Of a DNA stretch of 47,667 nucleotides, positions 30,121 to 38,591 are shown in pieces. This DNA is from Spirochaetaceae bacterium (lineage in GTDB: Bacteria; Spirochaetota; Spirochaetia; DSM-27196; SLAA01): assembly GCA_003552985.1 (NCBI GenBank), contig PUPD01000191.1, forward strand, positions 1 to 47,667, written 5' to 3'. The notes beneath the pieces are model-generated. The model did no database searches and was not told the origin of the DNA. It saw only the letters and a program-made list of their open reading frames with translations. The stretch's first letter is position 1. Every line of letters begins with the position of its first letter. Both the position numbers and the translations under genes were made by a program.

Positions 30121-31994
30121 TAGACACCCATCCTGTTGATGATCGTATCCAGCATGCGGTCTACCTGGGTGATGTAGCGTGCCGCAGCGGTGTATGCATG
30201 CTGAAACTTGATCATCTGAGCAAGCTCCTCATCGATATTGACACCGCTGATTGAATCGCGCAGGTCACGCAGGTTCTTGCCGATCGCGTTTTGGGTATCA
30301 AGCGTGGAGCGTGCTTCCTGCGCTGCCAGGCCGGCCGAAGCCGCGCTGTCGGCGAAATAGTCGTCAAACGTGTTCTCATGCCCGACCATCACCGGGCGGT
30401 GGCGCAGCTGCGCTATCTGCTGCGCGGCACTGCCGTCACCCGATTCGCCCGGCCTGCCTGCCGTTCCGAACGAAGCAGCGATCTTGGTAACGTCGCGTTC
30501 GATCTCGCGGTTGAGCCGCATCCAGCCCGAGGGGTTGTTCAACGGCGCCACCTGAAACCCCGCCTCAGCGGTGAGCATCTCGGTCATGTTCGCCTCATCG
30601 TGGCGGTAGGCATTGTCCGGGCCGCTTCCTTCAAGGAGTCCGGCGTATCCGACCAGAAACTGGCCGCTGTCCTCAACGTGGCGGATCACAAAATCCGGGT
30701 CCTCGATCTCCGCCGCGGGAGTAGCCTTCAAACTCAGGCGGTTGTTGCGGTCGAGCCGTGCGGTAACTTCGGCTCCGCTGGTATTAATGCGCGCGACAAC
30801 GTCTTCCACCGTGTCTGTGGGGTGGTACTGAACCTCGATGTTCTGTTCCGGGCCGGATAGCGTCATCGTGCCTTCGATTCCGAGCTGCTGTTGCGCGTCG
30901 AGCTCGTTGGTACCGGTGAGACGAAACAGGTAGGTATGATCAAAGGCTCCGTCGCCGCTGCGGTCATAGTTCCCAAGTACGTTCAGGACGGCCGGATACT
31001 CGACAAAGAAATCGCGCCCGGTTTCTCCGTCCCTTCCGTAGGCATCTCGGTGAATCTCGTTTACGAGATCGATGAAATTGATCGTCATGTTGTCGAGGCT
31101 CTGCAACTCGCCCCGCAGGTCTTCATCACGAAGCTCTACCAGGGCTGCCAGCGCTCCCGAACGAAGGTCCACGTCTTCACCGCTATGCCTCCAGGTGACA
31201 CGCGAAAAGCCCTGGTTCTCAGGCTCCGGGACGGCCTCGAACTCGCGAACGATCCCTCCCTGTACCAGCCGGTGACCGCCGGTGTGAACCGTGAACTCCT
31301 GCGGATTGCGGTCCTCGGTCGTCACGTTTACGAACTCCGAGAGCTTCTCTACCAGCAGATCCCGGCGATCGAGCAGGTCGTTCGGGTTGTCTCCGACGGC
31401 TTTTGATTTGGTGATCTCCAGGTTCAGCTCGGCGATTTCGCGCCCGATCTCGTTTACCTCACGGACTTTCCCACGAATTTCGTCTTCGAGCATCACCCGT
31501 ATCTCATTGAGGCTGCGGTTGCGCTGCTTGATTCCTTCGATCAGTGCCTCGCCGCGCTCGCGAACCTGCTCACGTGCGGCTGTCTGCTCGGGATAGATAG
31601 ACAGCTCCTGCCACGAGTCCCAGAAACGGTCCATCAGGTCGCGCACCGAGTGTTCAGTCGGCTCGTTGTAGACCTGGTCCACCATGTGCGTGAACCGCTC
31701 GCGCTCGGTCCAGTACGCCTCGCGACTGCTCTGCGAGATGATGCGTCCTTCCAGCAACATATCCCTGACACGCCCAATTCGCGCAACCTCGACACCCTGG
31801 CCGAGTTGTCCGGGACGATGCGGACGGTTGAGCTGAGCGCGCGCCAACGGGTGGAAAGTCTCCAGATCGACGCGCTGCCGGCTGTAGCCTTCGGTCGACG
31901 CGTTTGAGAGGTTGTGCCCGATCGTGCTCAGCCCTCGGTTGTGCGCCAGCAGGCTGCGTTTGCCGATCTCTATGCCGGAAAAGGTGGATTGCAT
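30120..31994 (-). CDS. flgK: Flagellar hook-associated protein FlgK
   Basis: 624 residues. N-terminal rod/hook signature GIEIGKRSLLAHNRGLSTIGHNLSNASTEGYSRQRV (residues 7-42) and C-terminal NIDEELAQMIKFQHAYTAAARYITQVDRMLDTIINRMG. The central ~300 residues are the variable domain. Forms the first hook-filament adaptor. Its ATG at 31994 lies 24 bases after the flgN stop. Confidence 0.96.
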   Translation of the reverse strand: MQSTFSGIEIGKRSLLAHNRGLSTIGHNLSNASTEGYSRQRVDLETFHPLARAQLNRPHRPGQLGQGVEVARIGRVRDMLLEGRIISQSSREAYWTERERFTHMVDQVYNEPTEHSVRDLMDRFWDSWQELSIYPEQTAAREQVRERGEALIEGIKQRNRSLNEIRVMLEDEIRGKVREVNEIGREIAELNLEITKSKAVGDNPNDLLDRRDLLVEKLSEFVNVTTEDRNPQEFTVHTGGHRLVQGGIVREFEAVPEPENQGFSRVTWRHSGEDVDLRSGALAALVELRDEDLRGELQSLDNMTINFIDLVNEIHRDAYGRDGETGRDFFVEYPAVLNVLGNYDRSGDGAFDHTYLFRLTGTNELDAQQQLGIEGTMTLSGPEQNIEVQYHPTDTVEDVVARINTSGAEVTARLDRNNRLSLKATPAAEIEDPDFVIRHVEDSGQFLVGYAGLLEGSGPDNAYRHDEANMTEMLTAEAGFQVAPLNNPSGWMRLNREIERDVTKIAASFGTAGRPGESGDGSAAQQIAQLRHRPVMVGHENTFDDYFADSAASAGLAAQEARSTLDTQNAIGKNLRDLRDSISGVNIDEELAQMIKFQHAYTAAARYITQVDRMLDTIINRMGV

Positions 31995-32018
31995 AGCGGT
32001 ACTCCCGGTTTCGGAGTG

Positions 32019-32633
32019 TCAGAGCGAGTGGTCGAGAATCAGCGCCCGTTGCGTGCCGTACCGTTTCTCGCCATCACGCGAGTATTGACCCTGGGTATCG
32101 CCGGGAAACAGCTCATGGAGCACTTCTCGCGTGGTCTCAACGGCTTCGGTGGTGTACGACCGAATGCCCCGCGATCCGGATTGCACCCGCAGGACCGCTA
32201 TCTTGAGGCGACGAAACGTGTCGTTGAGCTCGCGCCGCTCCTCTTCGTTGCAACGCCGCAGAACCGACCTGATTCCCGGAGCCCTATCGCCGCGAAGCGC
32301 GGCCATCATCACCGCCTCATCATCGAGGTTCAAGCTGCTTGGCTCTCCGATAATGTCGCCGTCGGAACGACCGTCATCGATCTCGACCCCTTTAAGGTCA
32401 TCGCCCCCGCTGATCGCGGCAACCTTCCGCTGTAACCCCACGCGGCGCTGTTCGACGCGTTCGATCTCGGCCGAGATACGCTCCAGCTCCTTGATGACTC
32501 CGTCGAGGAGGGGCCAGTTCCGTTCCACCAGGTGCGTGCGCAGGTCTTCCTGTTTCGCCGCAGCCTGGTCGAGCAACCCGATCTGCGTATCCATTGTATC
32601 CTTGAACTCCCGCATACGCTCGCGTAGCGCCAT
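32019..32633 (-). CDS. flgN: FlgN-like chaperone for FlgK and FlgL
   Basis: 204 residues, all-helical. The FlgN pattern sits in the first ~75 residues (QIGLLDQAAAKQEDLRTHLVERNWPLLDGVIKELERISAEI). A charged Gly/Asp-rich linker follows, then a second helical region. It is longer than enterobacterial FlgN (~140). Placement before flgK supports the assignment. The ATG follows GAGGAGG. First gene of flgN-flgK-flgL-fliW-csrA. Confidence 0.87.
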   Translation of the reverse strand: MALRERMREFKDTMDTQIGLLDQAAAKQEDLRTHLVERNWPLLDGVIKELERISAEIERVEQRRVGLQRKVAAISGGDDLKGVEIDDGRSDGDIIGEPSSLNLDDEAVMMAALRGDRAPGIRSVLRRCNEEERRELNDTFRRLKIAVLRVQSGSRGIRSYTTEAVETTREVLHELFPGDTQGQYSRDGEKRYGTQRALILDHSL

Positions 32634-32665
32634 GCTTAGGCCTCCTCGACTCCGTTTCGACTAGT

Positions 32666-32673
32666 TTATCGGC
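32666..32673 (-). promoter_or_regulatory. Sigma-28 -10 element of the flgN operon
   Basis: Minus strand GCCGATAA, a full 8/8 match, 32 bases before the flgN ATG. The expected TAAA at 15 bp is degenerate (TTAT at 15 bp, TTTA at 16 bp), so this may be a weaker sigma-28 promoter than that of flaB1. It would place csrA and fliW under the same sigma factor as their flagellin targets. Confidence 0.58.
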
Positions 32674-32703
32674 CGATTTTGACCACGAATAAAGCAGGAG
32701 CGT

Positions 32704-32772
32704 GTCCGATTCGGACGGCAGGGCCTAACCGGAACTCGAACGATGCGTTCCTGCCGAGAATCCCATCCGGTT
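32704..32772. repeat. Inverted repeats between flgN and nagZ
   Basis: GTCCGA-T-TCGGAC (32704-32716) is a 13-bp interrupted palindrome. AACCGGA (32727-32733) pairs with TCCGGTT (32766-32772). They lie between the divergent flgN and nagZ promoters, so operator function is possible; nothing else is seen in this stretch. Confidence 0.35.
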
Positions 32773-32836
32773 CGGAGCCCGTGTCCGTAATTCCGACAAG
32801 GGGACGCGCGGGGTGGCTCGCAGCGCCAAAGTGGGT

Positions 32837-32842
32837 TATACT
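32837..32842 (+). promoter_or_regulatory. -10 element directly upstream of nagZ
   Basis: TATACT (5/6), 12 bases before the ATG at 32855. The -35 at 17 bp is poor (TGGCTC). No Shine-Dalgarno is present between it and the ATG, implying a leader of about 6 bases. Confidence 0.45.
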
Positions 32843-32854
32843 GCGCGCGTGTCC

Positions 32855-34825
32855 ATGAGAAAACTCGCAAGTGATCACCGGAACCTATGTACCGGAATAT
32901 GGCGTGCTGCGATCGCGACCGGGCCGCGGGTGACGATTGTCTCGCTCACGGTTGCCGCGGTGTTGACCTCAGTCGTCGTGCTGGTGGGAATGTCGATCGA
33001 CGGCGCGTCCGAGCCGGCCCCCGCAGAATCCCAGCGTGCGGCGGAGCTGAACACCTCTCAGGCGCGGCAACCGATCGAGGTTTCGGAAGGCCTTGGCGGT
33101 CGCGCGGGGGTAACCCATGTACTGCCCACCGGGCCTTCACTGCCGGAGCAGGTGACACGCCGGCTCGGCGACTACGATGGACGGGAGCGCTCAGCGCAGG
33201 CTTTGCCCGCCTTTTGGCAACCGGGCAGCGAGGCCGAGGTTATTTCGGCGCTGATGGAAGCGATGACCGATGAAGAACGCGTGGCACAGGTCTTTCTGTT
33301 GGGCTGGCAGGGCGTTGAGCCAAGCCGGCGGATCATGGACTGGATCTCGCAGCGGGGACTCGGCGGTGTGAAGGTGTTCGGTTGGAATGCGGATGATCTT
33401 GCCGTACTGACCGATTCCATCAGGACCATGCAGGACGCCGCGCTTACGGGCGAGCACGCCGTTCCGCTGTTTACCGCGACCGATCAGGAAGGCGGCTGGG
33501 TGCGTCATGTACGGGGCAACACCTCCAGAACTCCGGGCAATATGGCGATAGGGGCCACCGGGCGAGCCGAGGACGCCTACTACAGTGCCTATTACATCGG
33601 CCGAGAGCTGCGAACGCTCGGCATAAACATGAACTTCGCCCCAACCGTCGACGTCTACACTAACCCCGAAGCGCACGTCATCGGCTCGCGAGCATTTTCC
33701 GACGATCCAATACAGACCGCTATCCTCGGCAACGCATTCTTTCGCGGGCTGGAACACAACCGTGTAATTGCCACAGCTAAGCATTTTCCCGGTCATGGGA
33801 ACGCTTCCGGGGATTCACACGGCATCCTACCGGTGCTCGAGGAAGACCTCGACAGTTTGCGGGAGCGGGAGCTCGTACCGTTTGAGTACCTGATCCGCGA
33901 ATCGGTGCCGGCAGTCATGAGCGGGCATCTCAGTTTTCCGAACATCATTGAGCCGCATCTGCCGTCCTCGCTGTCGCGGTTTTTCAACATAACACTGCTG
34001 CGCGAGGAGCTCGGGTTTCAGGGCTTGATGATTACCGACGACCTGCAGATGGTGGGAGCGCGCAGCTACGAGTGGCGCAATAATCTCAGCTTCGGTGAGC
34101 TTGCGCTCGCGGCACTGAAATCCGGTGCCGACATGGTTATGCTGTCGGAGACGCCGCCGCTCAACGGCGAGGTATGGCGGACGGTCTACTCAGAGTATCG
34201 CGATAACCCCGAGTTTCGGGAGCAGCTGGACAGTTCAATCAGACGCATACTGCGCACCAAGCTGGAGTACCTGAGCGACGAGTATCGGGTGACGCTGCAA
34301 CCGCACGCTCACGAGCTTATCCGGCGGATCCCGGACCATGTTGGGCGTGAGTTCTTTTTCGACCATGCTGCGAGGAGCGTCACCATGTTGCAGGAAGGCT
34401 CGCTGCCTCTGGAGGCCGACGCCGGGTCTCGGATGCTGCTGGTGGGCGGCAATCGATCGTTTCTGAACGAAGGGCAGGCTCATTATCCCGGAGCCGACAC
34501 CCTACGCCTGCGTTCGGGCTTTCACGACGTCGCTGCCTCCGACCGTCAAGCGATTCGCGACAGAATGTCGCGCTATGAGGTGATCGTGTTCTGCCTCACT
34601 AGTCCGGCTACCGGGGAGCTGCTCGAGCTTCTGCGCGGGCACGAGGGGACCGTCGTCGTGCTCTCCACGCTGACCCCCGCCTATCTCGCCGATCACGACT
34701 GGATCGACGCTGCCGTCGCGGTATACGGAATCGCTCAGGAATCCTTTCAGGCCGGGTTCGCTGCGCTGCGAGGCGAGCTTGAACCGAAAGGAACGCTGCC
34801 TTTCGCATTTTCGATCGGGGGGTAG
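32855..34825 (+). CDS. nagZ: GH3 beta-N-acetylhexosaminidase (NagZ-like), membrane-anchored or secreted
   Basis: 656 residues. A membrane segment or uncleaved signal near residues 23-48 (VTIVSLTVAAVLTSVVVLVG) is followed by a ~90-residue linker and the GH3 barrel. Signature residues: TDQEGGWV, FAPTVDV, KHFPGHGNASGDSHG (the Asp-His acid/base dyad of NagZ) and TDDLQM with nucleophile Asp395. A C-terminal ~200-residue domain follows, as in Gram-positive two-domain NagZ. Removes GlcNAc from muropeptides or other glycans in the periplasm. The ATG at 32855 is preferred to an upstream GTG because a -10 box lies between them. Confidence 0.9.
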   Translation: MRKLASDHRNLCTGIWRAAIATGPRVTIVSLTVAAVLTSVVVLVGMSIDGASEPAPAESQRAAELNTSQARQPIEVSEGLGGRAGVTHVLPTGPSLPEQVTRRLGDYDGRERSAQALPAFWQPGSEAEVISALMEAMTDEERVAQVFLLGWQGVEPSRRIMDWISQRGLGGVKVFGWNADDLAVLTDSIRTMQDAALTGEHAVPLFTATDQEGGWVRHVRGNTSRTPGNMAIGATGRAEDAYYSAYYIGRELRTLGINMNFAPTVDVYTNPEAHVIGSRAFSDDPIQTAILGNAFFRGLEHNRVIATAKHFPGHGNASGDSHGILPVLEEDLDSLRERELVPFEYLIRESVPAVMSGHLSFPNIIEPHLPSSLSRFFNITLLREELGFQGLMITDDLQMVGARSYEWRNNLSFGELALAALKSGADMVMLSETPPLNGEVWRTVYSEYRDNPEFREQLDSSIRRILRTKLEYLSDEYRVTLQPHAHELIRRIPDHVGREFFFDHAARSVTMLQEGSLPLEADAGSRMLLVGGNRSFLNEGQAHYPGADTLRLRSGFHDVAASDRQAIRDRMSRYEVIVFCLTSPATGELLELLRGHEGTVVVLSTLTPAYLADHDWIDAAVAVYGIAQESFQAGFAALRGELEPKGTLPFAFSIGG

Positions 34826-34831
34826 CGCTCC

Positions 34832-35704
34832 ATGCCGTGGTACACAGCAGGAGCCGCGCTGCTCGAACCGCTGGTTGCCTTTCTCAGCCCGCTGGAATGG
34901 AGTTGCGTTGGATTCAGCTCACAGCTCCGCAACGGCCGGAAGCCCCGTCTGCCGTCGCGCCGTAACGCCGTGGTCCACTACTACACCGCGGGGGATGCAG
35001 ATGCACCGATACGCGCATCCCTGTTGGAAACGGCCGTCGGCTTCTGTTACCCGGTCCTCGGCTCGCTGTCGCCTGAAGACCGGCAAAACGTTGCGGAGGA
35101 GTTTGCTCCCCGCTTGCGCACCGCCCGCAATCGCTATCTGACCTTTATGGGACTTGCAGCCGATGTGGCGGCTTTCGAGCGCCTTATCGACAGCCCACCG
35201 CTTCATCGGGTGCAATACTACATGATGCGAGCCGTAGGGCCGCCGAGCCCGCGACGCCCCACACGTCTTGAGCGTGAGCCGCAGATTCGCCGGGCGGGCC
35301 CCACCGATACACGCAGACTGCTACCGTTGCAGATTGCCTATGAGCGCGAGGAAGTGCTCCTGCCGAATCGCGTCCTTAATACGGAGGCCACTCGACGACA
35401 GCTCAAATCCGATCTCAAACAGCAGCTCGTGTTCGTCGCCGAGCTCGACGGGATTCCTATCGCTAAGGCCGGAACAAACGCGCGTGGGTTCCGCTACGAC
35501 CAAATCGGCGGCGTATTCACCGACCCACGCTATCGAAACCGCGGTATCGCCGCGCTCTTGATGGAGATCCTTATGCGTAGGGTTCGGCAGGACGGCAAAG
35601 CCGTATGTTTATTCGTGAAGACAGCCAACCACGCCGCGAGAAGAATGTACCGCAATCTCGGCTTCGATCAAGGTGAACAGTTCGTGATCAGTTACTATCA
35701 CTAA
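34832..35704 (+). CDS. GNAT-family N-acetyltransferase
   Basis: 290 residues. The C-terminal ~145 residues form a GNAT domain: GGVFTDPRYRNRGIAALLMEIL with the acetyl-CoA loop RNRGIA, and KTANHAARRMYRNLGF. The N-terminal half (LEPLVAFLSPLEWSCVGF; NRYLTFMGLAADVAAFERLI) is a second domain without known motifs, seen in some two-domain GNATs. Starts 6 bases after nagZ, no strong Shine-Dalgarno. Substrate unknown. Confidence 0.85.
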   Translation: MPWYTAGAALLEPLVAFLSPLEWSCVGFSSQLRNGRKPRLPSRRNAVVHYYTAGDADAPIRASLLETAVGFCYPVLGSLSPEDRQNVAEEFAPRLRTARNRYLTFMGLAADVAAFERLIDSPPLHRVQYYMMRAVGPPSPRRPTRLEREPQIRRAGPTDTRRLLPLQIAYEREEVLLPNRVLNTEATRRQLKSDLKQQLVFVAELDGIPIAKAGTNARGFRYDQIGGVFTDPRYRNRGIAALLMEILMRRVRQDGKAVCLFVKTANHAARRMYRNLGFDQGEQFVISYYH

Positions 35705-35735
35705 AGAGAAGCCGATACCGGTATTGGGGAGAGCA

Positions 35736-37256
35736 ATGAACACACCACTTGATTTCACCACCCTGCCGATGCGTATTCTGATGATCAGCAGCGAGGCGAA
35801 CCCGTTCGCCAAAGTCGGGGGTCTAGCCGATGCAGTTCCGGCTCTGGCTGCCGAGCTCGCGCGCCAGGGACATGATGTCCGCCTGGTGATTCCGCGCTAC
35901 GCCGACACAGATCGTGACGGCGCTGAACCAATCGCCGGACCTCTCGGTATTCCAATGGCCCGCAGTGAGTACTGGACCGAGGTTCTGGAGGCCCCCCTGC
36001 CACAAGAGGACGAGCATACGCCACCGGTTCGCGTCTACATGATCGAGCATCTGGAACTGTTCGGAGGCGATGCCATCTATGCGCGTCCGGAAGGCCGGGA
36101 ATCAGGCAAAGATCTGCTGCGCTTCGGTGTACTGAGCCGTTCGGCATTCCAGCTGTGCCGAAAGCTCAATTGGTATCCGGACGTGATGCACGCGCATGAC
36201 TGGCCCGCGGCGCCGGCGCTGGTGTACCTCAAGACGGTTGAGAACACCCGCCCGTTCGACGAAACGGCAGGCGTGTTCAGCATTCACAACCTCGGCTACC
36301 AGGGGGTGTTTCCCCTGGAAGCCCTGCGCCACCTGCCCCTAAACCCGGGCGAGATGGAGCGCGCCGGTCTGGAGGACTTCGGCCGGGTAAACACAGTCAA
36401 GGCCGGGATCCTCTGCGCCGAGCTCGTTACAACAGTCTCGCCCTCCTACGCGCACGATATCCAGCAGCCGGAGCACGGATTTGGACTCGACGGCGTGTTG
36501 CGCCAACGAGCAAACGATCTGTTTGGGATTCTCAACGGTATCGACGTCAGCCTCTGGAGCCCGGAACACGACGCGCTCATCCCGGCACGATTCGACGATG
36601 AGGATCTGCGCGGAAAGAGCGAGTGCAAAACAGCGCTTCAGAAACGATATCGGCTTCCCGTAAAAGCCGATCTCCCCCTGATCGGGATGATTACGCGGTT
36701 GGTCGACCAGAAGGGTATCGCGGAGCTGGCCGACCCCGGCTATGGATGCCTGCCGCACCTGCTCGACGAACACGAGCTGCAGCTCATGATACTCGGAACC
36801 GGTGAGCCGCGCTACGAAGAGCGCCTCACCGAGCTCGCAAGCTATTATCCGAACATGGTATACGAACGCATGTTCGACGAGCAGCTGGCCCACCTCATTG
36901 AGGCGGCAAGCGATTTCTTCCTGATGCCGTCCCGCTACGAGCCCTGCGGCCTGAACCAGATGTACAGTCTGCGATACGGGACACTGCCGATCGCCACAGC
37001 AACCGGAGGACTGCGCGACAGCATCGTTGATGCGGACGACCTGTCCGGCAGCGGAACCGGTTTCCTCTTTGACCGCTGCACACCGTCCGCGATTCAGCAC
37101 GGGGTTGAGCGCGCCATCGCTACATACCACGGTGATCCGGCAAAGCTCGATGCGATGCGGCGACGAGGAATGCGGCAAGACTTCAGCTGGCGCAACGCGG
37201 CCCGTGAATACGAGCGAGTCTACCTGCGTGCCCTCCAGCTCAGAATGCGGCAATAA
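35736..37256 (+). CDS. glgA: Glycogen synthase (ADP-glucose type, GT5)
   Basis: 506 residues. The KVGGLADAVPALAAELARQGHDVRLVIPRY segment carries the KxGGL ADP-glucose motif; HDWPAAPALVYLK, VFSIHNLGYQG, and the C-terminal EPCGLNQMYSLRYGTLPIATATGGLRDSI with the catalytic Glu-X7-Glu region. Adds glucose from ADP-glucose to glycogen. ATG at 35736 after GGGGAGAG; an in-frame TTG 12 bases upstream is less likely. Separated from glgC by the divergent mrf pair. Confidence 0.95.
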   Translation: MNTPLDFTTLPMRILMISSEANPFAKVGGLADAVPALAAELARQGHDVRLVIPRYADTDRDGAEPIAGPLGIPMARSEYWTEVLEAPLPQEDEHTPPVRVYMIEHLELFGGDAIYARPEGRESGKDLLRFGVLSRSAFQLCRKLNWYPDVMHAHDWPAAPALVYLKTVENTRPFDETAGVFSIHNLGYQGVFPLEALRHLPLNPGEMERAGLEDFGRVNTVKAGILCAELVTTVSPSYAHDIQQPEHGFGLDGVLRQRANDLFGILNGIDVSLWSPEHDALIPARFDDEDLRGKSECKTALQKRYRLPVKADLPLIGMITRLVDQKGIAELADPGYGCLPHLLDEHELQLMILGTGEPRYEERLTELASYYPNMVYERMFDEQLAHLIEAASDFFLMPSRYEPCGLNQMYSLRYGTLPIATATGGLRDSIVDADDLSGSGTGFLFDRCTPSAIQHGVERAIATYHGDPAKLDAMRRRGMRQDFSWRNAAREYERVYLRALQLRMRQ

Positions 37257-37297
37257 CACCTTGCGAGCGGTCAGGACGCTGCGCGAACCGCGCCGAC

Positions 37298-38551
37298 TCA
37301 GCCGTGTAAGGCCCGGCCTCGATCTCGCTTGCGCAGCAGCCGTTGCGTTCGGTATTCGATATCATCGGTGACTCCGCGTGGACAGCCCTGCAGATCGACC
37401 GCTTCCAATACCTCAAGGGCTCCTGCCGGGTCTCGGCGGTGGTGCTCGAGTTGCTTAGCAAGCTCAACTGCCACGCGCGGATCACGGAAGGTCTCATAGA
37501 GTAATCGATACACCTGCTCGGCTTCGTGTGGGCGCGCAGCCCGCTTATGGCACGTTCCTAGAAGCAACCCTGCTTCGACACGCTCGTCGCTCGCGCGGTC
37601 CTCGTCCCGGAGCACCGCATTCAACAGCTCTTCGGCTTCAAACCGCCGATCGGCAGCGCGCGGATGGGAGAGCAGCCAGACGGCAGCCTGTACAGCATCG
37701 AACGGCACCTCAGACCGGGCCAACCAGGCGCACGGGCGCCGCAGGATCTCATCCATCGTTATGAACAACCAACTGAGACTGACTATATCGTGATAGTGGT
37801 GGGCGAACACCGGTTCCAGCGCTGCCGGATCACGGTTACGCAGATACGCGAAGTACCGCTCCGGCACCTCCGCGCTCGGAAGATCCGCCTCCCGGCGAAT
37901 ACTCAGAACGCTTCTCTCCAGCTCCGCGAGGCTGCAACGCGACAGGACAGATCTCCATAGTCTGCGCGCCGGATACAGCAAATCCACGTGAAACTGCAGC
38001 GAGTGAACTCTCCGGTTCATCAGGAACCGCGTCTTCAACTGGTGAGCGTCGAAGGCTCGGCCGTTATAGGACACGTACAACGCGTCCTCCGGAAACCGCA
38101 ACGCGAGCTGATCGAGGAAGGCCGGCTCGGCTCCGAGATCGGCAAGCAACAGCTGTTCTACCCGAAGCGTTTCTTCCTCAAGCACACCGACGCCGGCGAG
38201 AAACACCTTTGTGCCGGCGCCTCCGCTGAGCCCGGTCGTCTCTAAATCGAAAAAGCGAATTGACGCAGCCCGAGCCGCCGCATCGTCTGCAGCCGGCAAC
38301 AGAACCGAGCCCCGTCGAACTACCTGCGCGAGTTGCGGTGCCGCAAGACGGATTACTCGTCCCCACACCCCGTCGGCGAGCGCGCTGAAGCCGGTCGGCG
38401 GCGGAGCAGCAGCTTCTCCGGCGACAGGTATCGGACCGGTCTGCGGGGAGGGGCCGCTTTCGGGCTCCTCATCCGCTGTAGAAGGGCGGGTCAGTCGGCT
38501 ATCTCGAAGTTGTCTGAGGAGCCGGATCCGACCGGCAAGGTCATGAGCCAT
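37298..38551 (-). CDS. mrfB: MrfB-like (YprB) exonuclease
   Basis: 417 residues. A DnaQ-like exonuclease fold begins near residue 97 with RFFDLETTGLSGG (metal-binding Asp/Glu), then YVSYNGRAFDAHQLKTR, and HHYHDIVSLSWLF carrying the third motif. A TPR-like helical C-terminus follows (LLLGTCHKRAARPHEAEQVYRLL). B. subtilis MrfB works with helicase MrfA to remove mitomycin adducts. The start is uncertain: ATG 38551 has GGAGGA 14 bases away, and ATG 38623 would overlap mrfA. Lies downstream of mrfA. Confidence 0.85.
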   Translation of the reverse strand: MAHDLAGRIRLLRQLRDSRLTRPSTADEEPESGPSPQTGPIPVAGEAAAPPPTGFSALADGVWGRVIRLAAPQLAQVVRRGSVLLPAADDAAARAASIRFFDLETTGLSGGAGTKVFLAGVGVLEEETLRVEQLLLADLGAEPAFLDQLALRFPEDALYVSYNGRAFDAHQLKTRFLMNRRVHSLQFHVDLLYPARRLWRSVLSRCSLAELERSVLSIRREADLPSAEVPERYFAYLRNRDPAALEPVFAHHYHDIVSLSWLFITMDEILRRPCAWLARSEVPFDAVQAAVWLLSHPRAADRRFEAEELLNAVLRDEDRASDERVEAGLLLGTCHKRAARPHEAEQVYRLLYETFRDPRVAVELAKQLEHHRRDPAGALEVLEAVDLQGCPRGVTDDIEYRTQRLLRKRDRGRALHG

Positions 38552-38591
38552 ACGGCGTGCAACTATCCTCCGCGCTTCCCGAGATCGGCCC

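Noticed and set aside
32666-32878. ORF of 70 residues on the minus strand between flgN and nagZ
   Set aside because: It has no Shine-Dalgarno or recognised motif and overlaps the nagZ promoter and start and the flgN sigma-28 box.
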